Of a stretch of DNA of 5,961 nt, positions 5,851-5,961 are shown in pieces (position 1 is the stretch's first letter; each line of letters begins with the position of its first letter). Both the position numbers and the translations under genes were made by a program. The notes beneath the pieces are model-generated. The model was given only the letters and a program-made list of their open reading frames with translations, was not told the DNA's origin and did no database searches. Source of the stretch: CAYGUK01 sp964352985 (GTDB lineage: Bacteria; Pseudomonadota; Gammaproteobacteria; JAHCLG01). The stretch is from assembly GCA_964352985.1 (NCBI GenBank), contig CAYGUK010000168.1:1-5961 (forward strand). The letters are read 5' to 3'.

Positions 5851-5961
5851 TGACCCCCATGTCTAGACCACGAAATTAAAAAATCAAGAGAGTTTTTCTA
5901 GCTCCGTGTTAAAAATTAAAATTACTGTAATTGTTGTGCCTGTGGGTATGTGTGCGACATC
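5851..5961. mobile_element. Possible end of an insertion sequence (extends beyond window)
   Basis: Two bases after the protease stop, the sequence changes to TGACCCCCATGTCTAGACC, a G+C-richer stretch that begins with TG like the terminal repeats of IS3-type elements and contains the palindrome GTCTAGAC (5861-5868). The right edge (5935-5961) is again G/C-richer than the host genes. On the minus strand, short frames enter from the right edge and stop at 5922 (Gln-rich tail ending QAQQLQ) and at 5884 (Thr-rich tail). Either could be the 3' end of a transposase reading leftwards. No catalytic motif is in view, the second terminal repeat lies outside the window, and no target-site duplication can be tested. 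Confidence 0.35.

Overview
The window is AT-rich (about one third G+C by eye). It carries three complete plus-strand genes, the 3' end of a fourth, and what looks like the edge of a mobile element at the right boundary. The exported FecR-type protein, the coding style and the large unrecognised helical membrane protein suggest a Gram-negative bacterium, possibly a host-associated gammaproteobacterium of the Legionellales type. No rRNA or clear marker gene is present, so the taxonomy is inference only.

Left part (1-1950): two tandem paralogues, 12 nt apart and probably co-transcribed. The first is truncated by the window edge and keeps only a C-terminal beta-rich domain. The second is complete: a signal peptide, a FecR domain, a Ser/Asn/Gln-rich linker, and the same C-terminal domain, which resembles the Gly-rich beta-barrels of transferrin-binding-protein-like surface proteins. 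No sigma factor or transmembrane helix goes with them, so these are not classical FecR anti-sigma regulators. They look like exported proteins that reuse a FecR fold.

Middle (1951-4803): a 147-nt intergenic region with a plausible promoter, a small palindrome over its -10 box and a good Shine-Dalgarno, then a 901-residue protein I cannot assign to a family. It is built from an internal duplication: two units of about 185 residues (182-366 and 601-788), each a short helical motif followed by two pairs of hydrophobic segments. A third, soluble copy of the helical motif lies between them. A charged tail of about 115 residues follows.

Right part (4804-5961): a very AT-rich 217-nt spacer with a 22-bp imperfect palindrome, then a 275-residue papain-fold cysteine protease candidate (Q26, C32-W33, H140, D161) with a basic C-terminal extension. 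Two nt after its stop the composition changes abruptly, beginning with TGACCCCC, which may be the end of an insertion sequence.

Working model (inference): an exported FecR/barrel pair sits beside two genes of effector-like character, a large polytopic protein that could act in host or bacterial membranes and a cytosolic-type cysteine protease. Nothing in the sequence proves that the three units work together; each has its own spacing and probably its own promoter.
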